A stretch of DNA of 64,000 nucleotides from Winogradskyella sp. (GTDB taxonomy: Bacteria > Bacteroidota > Bacteroidia > Flavobacteriales > Flavobacteriaceae). How positions within the stretch are numbered: position 1 is the first letter of the stretch; the number at the start of each line of letters is the position of its first letter. Positions 57,264 through 64,000 of this stretch are shown here, one piece after another. The stretch covers positions 29,463 to 93,462 of the forward strand of contig PBLD01000006.1 in NCBI GenBank assembly GCA_002722255.1, in the 5' to 3' direction. The notes beneath the pieces were generated by a model, which was given only the letters and a program-made list of their open reading frames with translations, had not been told where the DNA came from and did not search any database. The position numbers were made by a program, and so were the translations under genes.

Positions 57264-58327
57264 TCTAATCGATTCAAAAAATCTTTAAGTAGCTTTTCAA
57301 AATAAGTAGGTTTAAAATTTTTATAAACCTCCTTTGTCCTGTCTTTTAATTCCTTTGGGTGGTTCACATTCTGGTAAATATTCTTATCAAAATCTTTGAG
57401 GTGAACCGAAACGTGTTTTTTACCATCATCGAACATATTCCAGGCTTCTTTTTTTATCCAAGGTGAAAAAATAGTAAATGTAGGTATACTTAAAGCTTTC
57501 GCCATGTTTATAGCTCCGCCTTCATTTCCTATTAGTGCATCGCAATGTTGCGTAATAGCTAAAAAATCTCTCAAACTTTTACCAAAAACGTTAAAATGAA
57601 TATTGTTTTGAGTTTCAGATTTACACAAATCTAAAATGGCTTTGGCATCAGCTTCTTGGTTTGGTATATAATTAAATAAAATCTGACTTTTGGGCTGTGT
57701 TTTTACAATCGTATCAATCACTGAAGCCATATAGTCAAACGGATAGGTTTTATTAGGTCCGCTACCCAAAACACCAATCATGTATAGTGGTTTGCTGGTA
57801 TCTATGCGATTTGATTCTAAAAAAACTTTAATTTTAGATTTTTCCTCTTCTGTTAAATAAATTTTTGGTCTAACAATATTGCTAATATCAATACCTAATG
57901 GTATAAGCAACTGTAACCGGTTTTCTATAGCTAATCCAGCTTTTGAGATAACTTTATTGGCATCTTTATAGGTATGATTATAAATAAAAGATGTATAAGG
58001 TTTATACTTAGAAATTTTAATCTTTGCTTTAGAAAGTAAGGTGATAAGATTACTCGATAATTTAGAGTAAACATCAATGATAACATCGTAATTCTCTTTT
58101 CTAAGCTGTTTGGCAAATTTTATAAGCTTCAATTTGCTTTTTTCATGTTCTGGTGTAAAAAAATGAATCTTATCTATATAAGGATTTTGATCTACAACAG
58201 GAAACGTATGCGTATTAATGAGGTAGTGTAACTCTGCATCAGGATATTGGTGTTTTATAGCTTCAAACAAAATACTTGAAGCCAAAACATCACCGATCAT
58301 TTTCTGTTGTATAATTAAAATTTTCAT
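57260..58327 (-). CDS. glycosyltransferase family 9 (heptosyltransferase-like)
   Basis: A 355-residue GT9 enzyme likely to build the inner core of lipopolysaccharide. It begins MKILIIQQKMIGDVLAS, has GVLGSGPNKTYPFDYM in the centre and GNEGGAINMAKALSIPTFTIFSPW at the nucleotide-sugar site, which matches the heptosyltransferase family. The usual His of HxD is replaced by the GNEGG form. It is last in the glycan locus before dapD. Confidence 0.9.
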   Translation of the reverse strand: MKILIIQQKMIGDVLASSILFEAIKHQYPDAELHYLINTHTFPVVDQNPYIDKIHFFTPEHEKSKLKLIKFAKQLRKENYDVIIDVYSKLSSNLITLLSKAKIKISKYKPYTSFIYNHTYKDANKVISKAGLAIENRLQLLIPLGIDISNIVRPKIYLTEEEKSKIKVFLESNRIDTSKPLYMIGVLGSGPNKTYPFDYMASVIDTIVKTQPKSQILFNYIPNQEADAKAILDLCKSETQNNIHFNVFGKSLRDFLAITQHCDALIGNEGGAINMAKALSIPTFTIFSPWIKKEAWNMFDDGKKHVSVHLKDFDKNIYQNVNHPKELKDRTKEVYKNFKPTYFEKLLKDFLNRLD

Positions 58328-58349
58328 TCTGAAAAATTAAAATGTACCA

Positions 58350-58379
58350 TAGTCATTTTACCTTTTTTGGAAATGACTA
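58350..58379 (-). terminator. possible weak terminator after dapD
   Basis: A 9-bp inverted repeat (TAGTCATTT/AAATGACTA) with a 12-base loop lies 14 bases beyond the dapD stop. There is no clean T tract, only ATTTTAATTTTTC about 6 bases later. Confidence 0.4.
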
Positions 58380-58392
58380 AAGTTTAAAGACT

Positions 58393-59208
58393 CTAAACCG
58401 CTACATCATATTCTCGTAAAGCATCGTTTAGAGAAGTTTTCTTATCTGTACTCTCTTTACGTTTTCCAATAATTAAAGCGCAAGGTACTTGGTATTCGCC
58501 AGCAGCAAATTTCTTAGTATAACTTCCTGGAATTACCACAGAACGCGCAGGTACTCTACCTTTCATTTCTACAGGTTCATCACCAGTAACATCAATAATT
58601 TTAGTGCTCATGGTTAATACCACATTAGCACCAAGAACTGCTTCTTTTTCTACATGTACTCCTTCTACAACAATACAACGGCTACCAATAAAAGCACCAT
58701 CTTCAATAATAACAGGAGAGGCTTGCAGTGGTTCTAAAACACCACCAATACCAACACCACCAGAGAGGTGTACATTTTTGCCAATCTGTGCACAACTACC
58801 AACAGTTGCCCAAGTATCTACCATAGTACCTTCGTCTACATAAGCGCCAATGTTAACATAGCTTGGCATCATAATAACACCTTTAGAAATGTAAGCACCA
58901 TGTCTTGCAACAGCATGTGGAACAACTCTAATGCCTTTTTCCATATAGTTACGCTTCAATGGAATTTTGTCGTGGTATTCAAAAATACCAACCTCGTGCG
59001 TTTCCATTTTCTGAATAGGGAAGTAGAGTACTACCGCTTTTTTAACCCATTCATTTACTTGCCAGCCATTTTCAGTTGGTTCAGCAACACGTAATGTGCC
59101 AGCATCTATATGGTCTATAACACTTCTTATTGCATCTATAGTAACTTTATTGGTTAATTGAGAACGGTCGTCCAAAGCATTTTCTATAACGGTTTGTAGT
59201 TGTTTCAT
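58393..59208 (-). CDS. dapD: tetrahydrodipicolinate N-succinyltransferase
   Basis: Trimeric enzyme of lysine/diaminopimelate synthesis: it succinylates 2,3,4,5-tetrahydropyridine-2,6-dicarboxylate using succinyl-CoA. The protein has 271 residues, the standard size. The left-handed beta-helix hexapeptide repeats run from about 110 to 210 (YVNIGAYVDEGTMVDTWATVGSCAQIGKNVHLSGGVGIGGVL), with IEDGAFIGSRCIVVEGVHVE. The C-terminus SLNDALREYDVAV is typical. Together with lysA it indicates the succinyl route to lysine. Confidence 0.97.
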   Translation of the reverse strand: MKQLQTVIENALDDRSQLTNKVTIDAIRSVIDHIDAGTLRVAEPTENGWQVNEWVKKAVVLYFPIQKMETHEVGIFEYHDKIPLKRNYMEKGIRVVPHAVARHGAYISKGVIMMPSYVNIGAYVDEGTMVDTWATVGSCAQIGKNVHLSGGVGIGGVLEPLQASPVIIEDGAFIGSRCIVVEGVHVEKEAVLGANVVLTMSTKIIDVTGDEPVEMKGRVPARSVVIPGSYTKKFAAGEYQVPCALIIGKRKESTDKKTSLNDALREYDVAV

Positions 59209-59272
59209 TTATCTTAAATTTTGGTAAAGATAAGTTGATAAACAGCCTTTGTAAAATATTTTTAAAAAGAAT

Positions 59273-59412
59273 TGTGACCTATTCTAAAAAGTTGTGTCTC
59301 AACAGTATTAAATGCAATGTAAATTTATTTTATATAGGTTTATCTGAGAATTTAATTAATAGCTAATTATGAAAACTCCTCTCCCCTTAATTTGAGGAGT
59401 TTTCTTTTTTTG
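59273..59412 (+). ncRNA. candidate small RNA, tandem copy A
   Basis: A 140-base unit in the dapD-ruvX gap. It shares with copy B, 148 bases downstream, the opening TGTGACCT, a central GTGTCT(C/T)AA with TTTATTT, an identical 18-base block (TTTAATTAATAGCTAATT, 59351-59368) and the same end plan. The end is an 11-bp stem (GAAAACTCCTC at 59371, GAGGAGTTTTC at 59394) followed by seven T. Coding potential is absent. The stem sequence differs from copy B while pairing is kept, which fits a conserved RNA with a terminator. Confidence 0.6.
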
Positions 59413-59420
59413 TAAGAAAA

Positions 59421-59552
59421 TGTGACCTGAGAAATTTTTAAGTGTCTTAAAGATATAATTAACGTGATTTATTTATAGAGGGAATAAAATCAACGATTTA
59501 ATTAATAGCTAATTTTTGAAAACGCTTCTTAATTTATAAGAAGCGTTTTTTA
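59421..59552 (+). ncRNA. candidate small RNA, tandem copy B
   Basis: Second copy of the same element. The 18-base block lies at 59497-59514. The terminator stem has 12 bp (AAAACGCTTCTT at 59519, AAGAAGCGTTTT at 59538) and runs into six T. Only 20 bases separate it from the ruvX ATG, and the ruvX -7 element follows directly. It could instead be a leader or attenuator of ruvX, but the strong terminator makes a separate RNA more likely. Confidence 0.6.
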
Positions 59553-59558
59553 TTACAC

Positions 59559-59566
59559 TATCTTTG
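59559..59566 (+). promoter_or_regulatory. -7 promoter element TATCTTTG of ruvX
   Basis: TATCTTTG ends 6 bases before ATG59573. It comes directly after the terminator of small-RNA unit B, so ruvX probably has its own start. No -33 TTG is found at the usual spacing. Confidence 0.5.
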
Positions 59567-59572
59567 CAAAAT

Positions 59573-59986
59573 ATGGGAAGAATATTAGCCATAGATTTTG
59601 GTACAATAAGAACAGGTTTAGCAGTCACGGACCCAATGCAAATCATTGCTTCGGGTTTAACTACTGTAGAAACAAAAGAATTAATTCAATATTTAAAAGC
59701 TTATGTTAATTCCGAAGATGTAGAAAAATTTGTGGTTGGCGAACCTAAACAGATGGATAATACAGCTTCAGAAAGTGAAGTTCATATTCAAAAGTTTTTA
59801 GAAAAGTTAATTAAGGAGTTTCCAAATATTCCTGTGGTACGTGTAGATGAACGTTTTACGTCAAAAATGGCTTTTCAAACTATGATAGATAGTGGTCTTA
59901 AGAAAAAACAGAGACAGAACAAGGCACTTGTAGATGAAATAAGTGCAACCTTAATATTGCAGAGTTATTTGGCTTCAAATTTTTAA
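59573..59986 (+). CDS. ruvX: Holliday junction resolvase-like nuclease
   Basis: RuvX/YqgF family, RNase-H fold, 137 residues from ATG59573 (the longer frame starts with a TTG inside the promoter). The first acidic residue is in GRILAIDFGTIRTGLAVTD, FVVGEPKQMDNTAS is the middle strand, and VVRVDERFTSKMA with the late Asp in VDEISATLIL completes the active site. The protein acts in 16S rRNA maturation and possibly in junction cleavage. It opens the plus-strand run ruvX-def-DUF5606. Confidence 0.95.
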   Translation: MGRILAIDFGTIRTGLAVTDPMQIIASGLTTVETKELIQYLKAYVNSEDVEKFVVGEPKQMDNTASESEVHIQKFLEKLIKEFPNIPVVRVDERFTSKMAFQTMIDSGLKKKQRQNKALVDEISATLILQSYLASNF

Positions 59987-59996
59987 ATAAGAATTG

Positions 59997-60004
59997 TACT
60001 TTTG
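59997..60004 (+). promoter_or_regulatory. -7-like element TACTTTTG of def
   Basis: TACTTTTG lies 20 bases before the def ATG. A TTG at 59969-59971 is 25 bases upstream, further than usual. Confidence 0.4.
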
Positions 60005-60024
60005 CACCCGAAAACAACAAGATT

Positions 60025-60615
60025 ATGATATTACCGATAGTTGCATATGGAGATGCTGTATTAAAGAAAGAAGCGAAGGAAATCGATAAAGATTACCCTA
60101 AGCTTGATGAGTTGATAGAAAATATGTACGAGACCATGTATGGTGCATATGGTGTTGGTTTAGCGGCTCCTCAAGTTGGTTTGCCTATTCGTTTGTTTGT
60201 TGTAGATACAGAGCCTTTTTCTGATGATGAAGATTTATCTGAAAAGGATAGAGAACAAATGAAGAATTTTAAGAAGACATTCATCAATGCACAGATTTTA
60301 GAAGAAGAAGGAGATGAATGGGCTTTTAATGAAGGCTGTTTAAGCATTCCAGATGTTAGAGAAGATGTATTTAGAAAGCCTAAAATAAAGATTCAATATC
60401 AAGATGAAAATTTTGAAACTCAAGTTGAAGAATATGATGGTTTAATCGCCAGAGTCATTCAGCATGAGTACGATCATATCGAAGGAATTTTGTTTACAGA
60501 TAAACTATCATCGTTTAAAAAGCGCTTGATTAAAGGTAAATTGACAAATATTTCAAAAGGAAAAATAAGAATAGATTATAAAATGCGTTTTCCTGCAATG
60601 AGCAAAAAACGTTAA
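60025..60615 (+). CDS. def: peptide deformylase
   Basis: Iron/zinc enzyme that removes the formyl group from new proteins. The protein has 196 residues. Three family boxes are seen: GVGLAAPQVG (about 46-55), EGCLSIP (about 108-114) with the metal Cys, and QHEYDHIEG (about 150-158) with both metal His and the catalytic Glu. A short insert (EPFSDDEDLSEKDREQ) typical of Bacteroidota separates boxes 1 and 2. Next gene begins 10 bases later. Confidence 0.97.
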   Translation: MILPIVAYGDAVLKKEAKEIDKDYPKLDELIENMYETMYGAYGVGLAAPQVGLPIRLFVVDTEPFSDDEDLSEKDREQMKNFKKTFINAQILEEEGDEWAFNEGCLSIPDVREDVFRKPKIKIQYQDENFETQVEEYDGLIARVIQHEYDHIEGILFTDKLSSFKKRLIKGKLTNISKGKIRIDYKMRFPAMSKKR

Positions 60616-60625
60616 TACAAAATAT

Positions 60626-61054
60626 ATGAGCTTAGATAAAATATTAGCTATTTCTGGTAAGCCAGGATTATACGAAATTGTAACACAAACAAGAACAGGT
60701 GCTGTTGTACAATCTTTAATTGATAAAAAGAGAATCACTGTAGGAGCACACAGTAACATTAGTATCTTAAGTGAAATCGCTATTTATACTTTAACAGAAG
60801 AAGTACCTCTAAAAGATGTGCTTAAGAAGATTAAAGACAAAGAGAATGGCGAACAAACATCGATTAGCCATAAAGATGGAAAAGATACTTTAGAAGAATA
60901 TTTCTTCGAAGTTTTACCAGATTATGATGAAGACCGTGTATATGCTTCAGACATTAAAAAGGTGGTTCAGTGGTACAATTTACTTCATAAAAACAATCTT
61001 TTAGAATCTCTTGAAACTGAAGAAGAAGTAACTGCTTCTGACGAAGAAGAATAA
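60626..61054 (+). CDS. DUF5606 family protein
   Basis: A 142-residue soluble protein conserved in Bacteroidota and often found beside def and mazG. The N-terminal part (ISGKPGLYEIVTQTRTGAVVQSLIDKKRI) looks like a small beta barrel. The middle has GKDTLEEYFFEVLPDYDEDRVYASDIKKVVQWYNLL, and the end is acidic. Function is unknown. Spacing from def is 10 bases. Confidence 0.88.
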   Translation: MSLDKILAISGKPGLYEIVTQTRTGAVVQSLIDKKRITVGAHSNISILSEIAIYTLTEEVPLKDVLKKIKDKENGEQTSISHKDGKDTLEEYFFEVLPDYDEDRVYASDIKKVVQWYNLLHKNNLLESLETEEEVTASDEEE

Positions 61055-61061
61055 TTACAGA

Positions 61062-61181
61062 CGTCAGTTCGAGTGATTCCGAAGAATGAGGAATTGTATC
61101 GAGAACATTTTCAAAGTTAGAAATTCTTATTCTCGATAAAAATTTCATTAATTTCAATTATGAAATTCACTCGAATTGACG
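61062..61181. repeat. nested palindromic repeat element
   Basis: Outer arms CGTCAGTTCGAGTG (61062-61075) and CACTCGAATTGACG (61168-61181) match 13 of 14. Inner arms TATCGAGAA (61097-61105) and TTCTCGATA (61130-61138) are perfect. The 120-base element fills the gap between the DUF5606 gene and mazG and has the look of dispersed extragenic palindromes found in flavobacterial genomes. Confidence 0.72.
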
Positions 61182-61206
61182 AATTTTATATTGCTATAAA
61201 TTAATA

Positions 61207-61980
61207 ATGTCGGATAAAACTGCTCAACTAAAAGCCTTTGAACGTTTGCTTGTTATTATGGACGAATTGCGAGAGCAATGTCCATGGGATAAAAAACAAA
61301 CTATGGAGTCGTTGCGTCATCTCACTATAGAAGAAGTTTACGAACTTGGTGATGCTATTTTAGATAATGATTTAGATGAGGTAAAAAAGGAGTTGGGAGA
61401 TGTGTTGTTGCATATTGTTTTCTATTCTAAAATAGGAAGTGAAACAAACAATTTTGATATCGCAGATGTATGTAATAGCATCTGCGATAAACTTATAGAT
61501 CGTCATCCTCACATCTATGGAGATGTTAAGGTTGAAAACGAGGAAGAGGTAAAACGCAATTGGGAGCAATTAAAACTCAAAGAAGGTAAGAAAAGCGTTC
61601 TAGAAGGTGTGCCAAGAAGTTTGCCTGCTATGGTAAAAGCTAATAGAATACAAGACAAAGTAGCAGGTGTAGGTTTTGATTGGGAACAACCAGAACAAGT
61701 TTTTGAAAAAGTAGAAGAGGAGTTAGCCGAATTAAAAGTAGAAATAGCAAAAGGTAACCAAGATGCTATTGAAAGTGAGTTTGGTGATGTTTTATTTTCT
61801 ATGATTAATTATGCGCGCTTTCTAAAAGTAAATCCTGAAAATGCTTTAGAGCGTACCAATAAAAAATTCATAAAACGCTTTCAATATTTAGAAAGTAAAT
61901 CTAAAGAACTTAATAAGCCACTAAAAGACATGACCTTATCTGAGATGGATGTCTTTTGGGAAGAGGCGAAATCTCTTTAG
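61207..61980 (+). CDS. mazG: nucleoside triphosphate pyrophosphohydrolase
   Basis: House-cleaning enzyme that splits (d)NTPs to monophosphate and pyrophosphate. The protein has 257 residues with two MazG domains. The first has LREQCPWDKKQTMESLRHLTIEEVYELGDAI and KKELGDVLLHIVF (EExxE and ExxD metal sites). The second has KVEEELAELKVEI and ESEFGDVLFSMINYARFLKVNPENAL. The start follows the palindromic repeat by 26 bases. Confidence 0.96.
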   Translation: MSDKTAQLKAFERLLVIMDELREQCPWDKKQTMESLRHLTIEEVYELGDAILDNDLDEVKKELGDVLLHIVFYSKIGSETNNFDIADVCNSICDKLIDRHPHIYGDVKVENEEEVKRNWEQLKLKEGKKSVLEGVPRSLPAMVKANRIQDKVAGVGFDWEQPEQVFEKVEEELAELKVEIAKGNQDAIESEFGDVLFSMINYARFLKVNPENALERTNKKFIKRFQYLESKSKELNKPLKDMTLSEMDVFWEEAKSL

Positions 61981-61990
61981 TTTATATTTT

Positions 61991-62062
61991 GTCATTCCGT
62001 ACTTGATGCGGAATCCACCTTTACACTACCGATTTTTAGATTCCTGCCTTCGCAGCAATGAC
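61991..62062. repeat. REP-like palindromic repeat (GTCATTCC...GCAATGAC)
   Basis: The element begins GTCATTCC and closes GCAATGAC, with inner GCGGAATC and GATTCCTGC, forming an imperfect palindrome of about 72 bases. The pattern GATTCCTGCCTTCGCAG resembles extragenic repeats scattered in many bacterial genomes. Confidence 0.65.
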
Positions 62063-62230
62063 AAAAGAGAGATATGTTAAAATTATCCTAAATCAAAATC
62101 CTTAAGATCCAAACAGAAATTTCTCACGTAAATAAGGTATATAAAGACAACAACGTTTTTATATTCTTAGTAGGAAATCTTAATTATTATTAAGCGGTTG
62201 TAATTAAGGTTAATTTAGTTTAGTTAGGGC

Positions 62231-62268
62231 AAAACCCATCTGTTAGTAGCAGATGGGTTTTGATTTTT
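62231..62268 (+). terminator. strong hairpin; terminator of mazG or of a small RNA
   Basis: A 12-bp perfect stem (AAAACCCATCTG/CAGATGGGTTTT) with a 7-base loop is followed by GATTTTTAT on the plus strand. It lies 250 bases past mazG. The AT-rich block before it loosely resembles the units at 59273-59552, but the match is weak. Confidence 0.65.
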
Positions 62269-62294
62269 ATATAAAAAAAGAGATTATAAGAATC

Positions 62295-64000
62295 TTAAGA
62301 ATACATCCCACGAATCTTGGTAAGCTTAGCTTTCCAGGTTTCTAGTTCTTTTTTGTGCTTGGCAATGTTTTTATGTACATCTTTTACCAATGGATTATCA
62401 GAATCTACATTGGTGAAAAATTGTAAGTTGTTTTCTAGCTGCGTTATTTCAGATTTTACTTCGCCAATTTTCTTACGGATAAAGTTTTGTTCGTTATCTA
62501 AAAGTCTGGTATCATTATCGTTATTGGCTAAATTTTCAAGCTTGCTTTCAAATTTTACCATTTCTAACTTAGACTTCTCCATTTTTAGTTTATCAAAAGC
62601 ATCGTCAATTGCTTTGTAGAATTTGCCATCTATGTAGCGTTTGTTTTGTGGTACATAACCAACTTCCTTCCACTCAGCAATTTTTGTTTTTAAAGTTTCA
62701 ACATCAGCTTTGTTGTCTCCACTCAGTTCCATAGCTTTTAAGTCTTCAAGCAACTTCACTTTTTTATCAAATGCATCGTATAAATGCTGGTTTTCAGCCT
62801 TACGTTGTGCATGCATTCTATCGAAATAGTGGTTGCAAGCATTTTTAAACTGTTTCCAGATTTTGTCGCTATCGCGTCTTGGAACATGACCAATCTTTTT
62901 CCAATCGTTTTGAATTTTCTTCATTAAAGGAGTAACAACTGCAAAGTCGTCACTGTCTTTGTTTTCTTCAGCAATTTTGATTAGTTCCTTCTTCTTTTGA
63001 AGATTCTCGTATTGGTCTTTCTTTAAATCTTTGTAGAATTTGTTTTTACCTCGATTAAAGTTTCTAACGGTATCTTTAAACTTTGCCCAAGTAGCTTCGT
63101 TTACTTTAAGAGGTACTTTCCCTGCATTAAAAAATGCTTCGCGTAGTGCTTCAACTTCTTTTATTTTCTTTTGCCATGCACTGTGAGAGTTAACTGTGTC
63201 ATCAGCAACAGATTGAATTTTTGCTATGATTTCTTCTTTCTTTTCAAGATTTTTCTCATAAGCTTTGTCTAAATCAGCATAGTAAGCCTGGCGCTTATCA
63301 TGTATGGTTTTTGTAGCATTGCTAAAACGCTCCCAAATTTCTTCTCTGTGTTCTTTAGCTACTGGACCCAGCTCTTCTTTCCAAAGTTTGTGTAGTACTT
63401 GCAGTTCTCTAAAAGCACGATTTACATTATCATCCTTAGCCAATTCTTCGGCACGTTCTATAATCTTTAATTTTTGATCATAGTTGTGCTTAAAGTCCAT
63501 ATCTCTTAGATCGTTATTAAGATGTAAGAAATCGTAAAAACGCTCGACATGATGATGGTAGGTGTTCCATGCATTATTGTACTTATCTCTTGGAATTGGG
63601 CCAGCATTGCGCCATTTTTCTTGAAGCTCTTTAAAGGTTTTATAAGTACTTCCCATGTTTTCTTCAACGGAAAGTAGGTCTTTAATTTCTTCGATAATAG
63701 CTAATCTGTTTTCGAGATTTTGCTTAAGGTTATGCTCACGTTCTTTGTAATAAGCACTTATAGATTGTTTGTAATCTTTATAAAGTTGGTTGAATAATTT
63801 TTTGGTATCGTTGGTGTAGTAGAAGTCTATTTCGTTACCACCATCGTTTATAAATTCTTCTTTCTTTTCTTCTAAAAGCTCACCGAATTTTGCATTGAAT
63901 TCAGCTTTGATTTCATTGACTTGCTTAGAGATAGTCTGAATTTTATGATGTTTCAAAAGTCTGTTGAGCTCTTCTGCCAAATCTTGCATAGACATAGCAT
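62295..64000 (-). CDS. DUF349 repeat protein, start possibly outside the window
   Basis: A 566-residue (or longer) cytoplasmic protein of coiled-coil-rich DUF349 repeats. The recurring pattern (KELQEKWRNAGPIPRDKYNNAW, ELQVLHKLWKEELGPVAKEHREEIWERF, MKKIQNDWKKIGHVPRRDSDKIWKQFKNACNHYF, KEVGYVPQNKR) occurs about five times. The first Met at 63995 is followed by a second, and the frame is open to the window edge, so the N-terminus is likely longer. A role in cell envelope or RNA biology has not been shown. It is convergent with mazG. Confidence 0.9.
   Translation of the reverse strand, partial: AMSMQDLAEELNRLLKHHKIQTISKQVNEIKAEFNAKFGELLEEKKEEFINDGGNEIDFYYTNDTKKLFNQLYKDYKQSISAYYKEREHNLKQNLENRLAIIEEIKDLLSVEENMGSTYKTFKELQEKWRNAGPIPRDKYNNAWNTYHHHVERFYDFLHLNNDLRDMDFKHNYDQKLKIIERAEELAKDDNVNRAFRELQVLHKLWKEELGPVAKEHREEIWERFSNATKTIHDKRQAYYADLDKAYEKNLEKKEEIIAKIQSVADDTVNSHSAWQKKIKEVEALREAFFNAGKVPLKVNEATWAKFKDTVRNFNRGKNKFYKDLKKDQYENLQKKKELIKIAEENKDSDDFAVVTPLMKKIQNDWKKIGHVPRRDSDKIWKQFKNACNHYFDRMHAQRKAENQHLYDAFDKKVKLLEDLKAMELSGDNKADVETLKTKIAEWKEVGYVPQNKRYIDGKFYKAIDDAFDKLKMEKSKLEMVKFESKLENLANNDNDTRLLDNEQNFIRKKIGEVKSEITQLENNLQFFTNVDSDNPLVKDVHKNIAKHKKELETWKAKLTKIRGMYS

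Larger units (their letters stand above)
61981..62294. other. 314-base intergenic region with a repeat and a hairpin
   Basis: This gap between mazG and the convergent DUF349 gene holds a palindromic repeat remnant (61991-62062), an AT-rich stretch with TTAATTATTATTAAG, and a strong hairpin (62231-62261). No credible open frame is present. The hairpin is oriented as a plus-strand terminator. Confidence 0.6.

Overview
The window looks like a chromosomal segment of a marine or otherwise free-living member of the Flavobacteriaceae (phylum Bacteroidota). The evidence is the AT-rich composition, the Bacteroidota -7 promoter motif TAnnTTTG in front of several genes, secreted proteins ending in the type IX secretion system (T9SS) type B (gliding-motility-associated, CHU_C) C-terminal domain, and lineage-typical families (DUF6268, DUF6090, DUF5606, DUF349). 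I saw no phage, plasmid, CRISPR, insertion-sequence, rRNA or tRNA genes.

Layout. 1-8106: a head-to-tail run of nine genes with gaps of at most about 11 bases: an ABC exporter (ATPase cut by the window edge, plus permease), an MscS channel, an outer-membrane barrel protein, an NtrC-like response regulator with no DNA-binding domain, a small membrane protein, a PPK2 polyphosphate kinase, a secreted protein and an M28 peptidase. 8114-16925: housekeeping genes (lysA, an orphan ACT/aspartokinase-like gene, sucC, cysH, uvrB) with small conserved proteins and an esterase. 16961-43976: seven consecutive minus-strand genes for secreted modular proteins, about 27 kb, all with T9SS type B C-terminal domains and together holding about 50 copies of one 80-95-residue module. 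44080-50610: a second ABC exporter, two proteins of unclear role, and an overlapping CCA/GNAT/ctaA operon. 50722-58327: a lipopolysaccharide or surface-glycan locus with GT4, GT2 and GT9 glycosyltransferases, a WaaP/InaA-like kinase and a broken DUF616 glycosyltransferase. 58393-64000: dapD, ruvX, def, a DUF5606 gene, mazG and a DUF349 gene, with two tandem small-RNA-like units between dapD and ruvX.

The most striking region is the adhesin-like cluster. Three giant paralogues (2190, 1619 and 1611 residues as open frames) share the same order: a choice-of-anchor L N-terminal domain, an Ig-like domain, a module array, two more Ig-like domains and CHU_C. Two carry 11 modules. The largest carries 17, and the extra six are explained by two additional copies of the last three-module unit. 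Many modules start with a Cys followed by a DxDxDG-type loop that resembles a calcium site, and most have a second Cys near the end. The last three genes of the block (43976 to 36227) look like one operon ending in a clear terminator. No PorP/SprF-type partner gene lies nearby, so any secretion or anchoring partner must be elsewhere.

All functions are inferred by reading the sequence and recognising families; no database search was run. Counts of modules and composition are hand counts.
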